A stretch of 23,673 nt of DNA, taken from assembly GCA_937941745.1 (NCBI GenBank), contig CALDGV010000771.1, positions 1 to 23,673 on the forward strand, written 5' to 3'. Every line of letters begins with the position of its first letter. Positions within the stretch are counted from its first letter, which is position 1. The DNA is from an uncultured Prosthecobacter sp. Its GTDB lineage: Bacteria; Verrucomicrobiota; Verrucomicrobiia; Verrucomicrobiales; Verrucomicrobiaceae. Positions 23,040 through 23,673 of this stretch are shown here, in pieces. The notes beneath the pieces are model-generated. The model worked only from the letters and a program-made list of their open reading frames with translations. It was not told where the DNA came from and did no database searches. The position numbers and the translations under genes were made by a program.

Positions 23040-23673
23040 TCAGCCCACCTTCCGCCGCACCGTCTGCCCCGGATTCATCAGATCCTCCCGCTCCAGGCCG
23101 GTCAGCACCTGCAGCCTCCGCAGCAGCCAGAAAAGCAGCACCATCAGCGCCCCGGTCATCGGCAGGCCGATCACCAGAAAGCCCACCCAGTTTTGCCGGC
23201 CGATCGCCTGCATGTAGGCCTCGCTGCCCGGCTCCTTCCCCTTCAGGAACATCAGGATCATCCACGCATTCGCCGCCGCTGAGGCAAACATCGACCCCGC
23301 CAGTCCCCACGAAGCCCGGCCCAGCAGCCCCCGGAAGGCCGCCCGCTTCTCCGCACTGTCCAGCGCCGCCTCCAGCATCCCGTGATTGATCACCTGCGGA
23401 TTCAGCAGCAGCTCATTCACCAGCGGCCTGCCCCAGTAAAAGCTCAGCGGAAACGCCAGCCCAAGAAACACCGGAAACGCCGCCTCCTTCACCGCAAACC
23501 AGCCCGCGCTCAGGTTCAGCAGCCCCAGCCCCCCGGTCACCATCACCGCCACAAAGCCCAGGATGGAAAAAAAGTTCATCCCCCGCTTCCGCACCCAGCA
23601 GTAAACCCCGAAGCCCAGCGGCATCACCATGAACTCTTGAAAATCAATCTTATTATCCGCATGAGCGCCGCCA
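23040..23673 (-). CDS. VC0807-like integral membrane protein, probably 5'-truncated
   Basis: A polytopic membrane protein of at least 196 residues reading toward lower coordinates. Hydrophobic helices are separated by short loops: NFFSILGFVAVMVTGGLGLLN, then AGWFAVKEAAFPVFLGLAF, then a charged segment with LDSAEKRAAF, then LAGSMFASAAANAWMILMF and VIGLPMTGALMVLLFWLL. The FVAVMVTGGLGL and WFAVKEAAFP elements resemble the VC0807 / septation-protein-like family, but this is a weak match from memory. An ATG occurs at 23628-23630, but the frame stays open to the window edge and reads Gly-Gly-Ala-His-Ala-Asp and onward; because the hydrophobic domain starts almost at that ATG, I think the true start lies outside. 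Its transport or structural role is unknown. It converges on lutC with 5 bases between stops. Confidence 0.75.
   Translation of the reverse strand, partial: GGAHADNKIDFQEFMVMPLGFGVYCWVRKRGMNFFSILGFVAVMVTGGLGLLNLSAGWFAVKEAAFPVFLGLAFPLSFYWGRPLVNELLLNPQVINHGMLEAALDSAEKRAAFRGLLGRASWGLAGSMFASAAANAWMILMFLKGKEPGSEAYMQAIGRQNWVGFLVIGLPMTGALMVLLFWLLRRLQVLTGLEREDLMNPGQTVRRKVG

Overview
The window looks like chromosomal DNA from a free-living, GC-rich, Gram-negative member of the Planctomycetes-Verrucomicrobia-Chlamydiae superphylum, most likely Verrucomicrobia. The basis is the gene mix: a DUF1549/DUF1553 protein, a DUF1501 protein with a twin-arginine leader, a secreted arylsulfatase, a CE15 glucuronoyl esterase and a secreted beta-propeller protein. 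Almost no gene has a Shine-Dalgarno sequence. This is inference; there is no rRNA or other phylogenetic marker here. I see no tRNA, rRNA, CRISPR array, insertion sequence, phage gene or attachment site. Genes fill nearly everything and no gap exceeds 300 bases.

Layout, left to right. (1) 1-1770: the N-terminal part of a TauE/SafE permease (minus) diverges from a secreted sulfatase (plus). (2) 1800-5457, minus strand: PgsA-like phospholipid synthase, a beta-CASP metallo-beta-lactamase ribonuclease and an MFS transporter. (3) 5604-9748, plus: HPP membrane protein, FKBP prolyl isomerase, CE15 esterase, radical SAM enzyme and a small secreted protein of unknown function, closed by a strong intrinsic terminator. 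(4) 9889-12682, plus: a 109-residue cysteine-rich protein resembling the N-terminus of HdrA, a two-cluster 4Fe-4S protein, and a secreted beta-propeller protein. (5) 12696-17076, minus: DUF1549/DUF1553 protein, AraC-type regulator and glutamate racemase. (6) 17256-23034, plus: an SPFH protein with a C-terminal helix-turn-helix, a class I aldolase, a DUF1501 protein, a GYF_2 protein and the lactate-utilisation pair LutB-LutC. (7) 23040 to the right edge, minus: a membrane protein that probably begins outside the window.

How the genes may work together. The sulfatase, esterase, beta-propeller protein and DUF1549/1553 and DUF1501 proteins fit the export-based polysaccharide degradation typical of this superphylum, although they do not form one operon. 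LutB and LutC would oxidise lactate on iron-sulfur centres, but LutA is not next to them. MurI, PgsA, FKBP and the beta-CASP nuclease are housekeeping functions.

The parts most worth following up are the HdrA-like mini-protein paired with an unusual 4Fe-4S protein (9889-11107), the SPFH/helix-turn-helix fusion (17256-18323), and the GYF_2-lutB-lutC arrangement (20756-23034).
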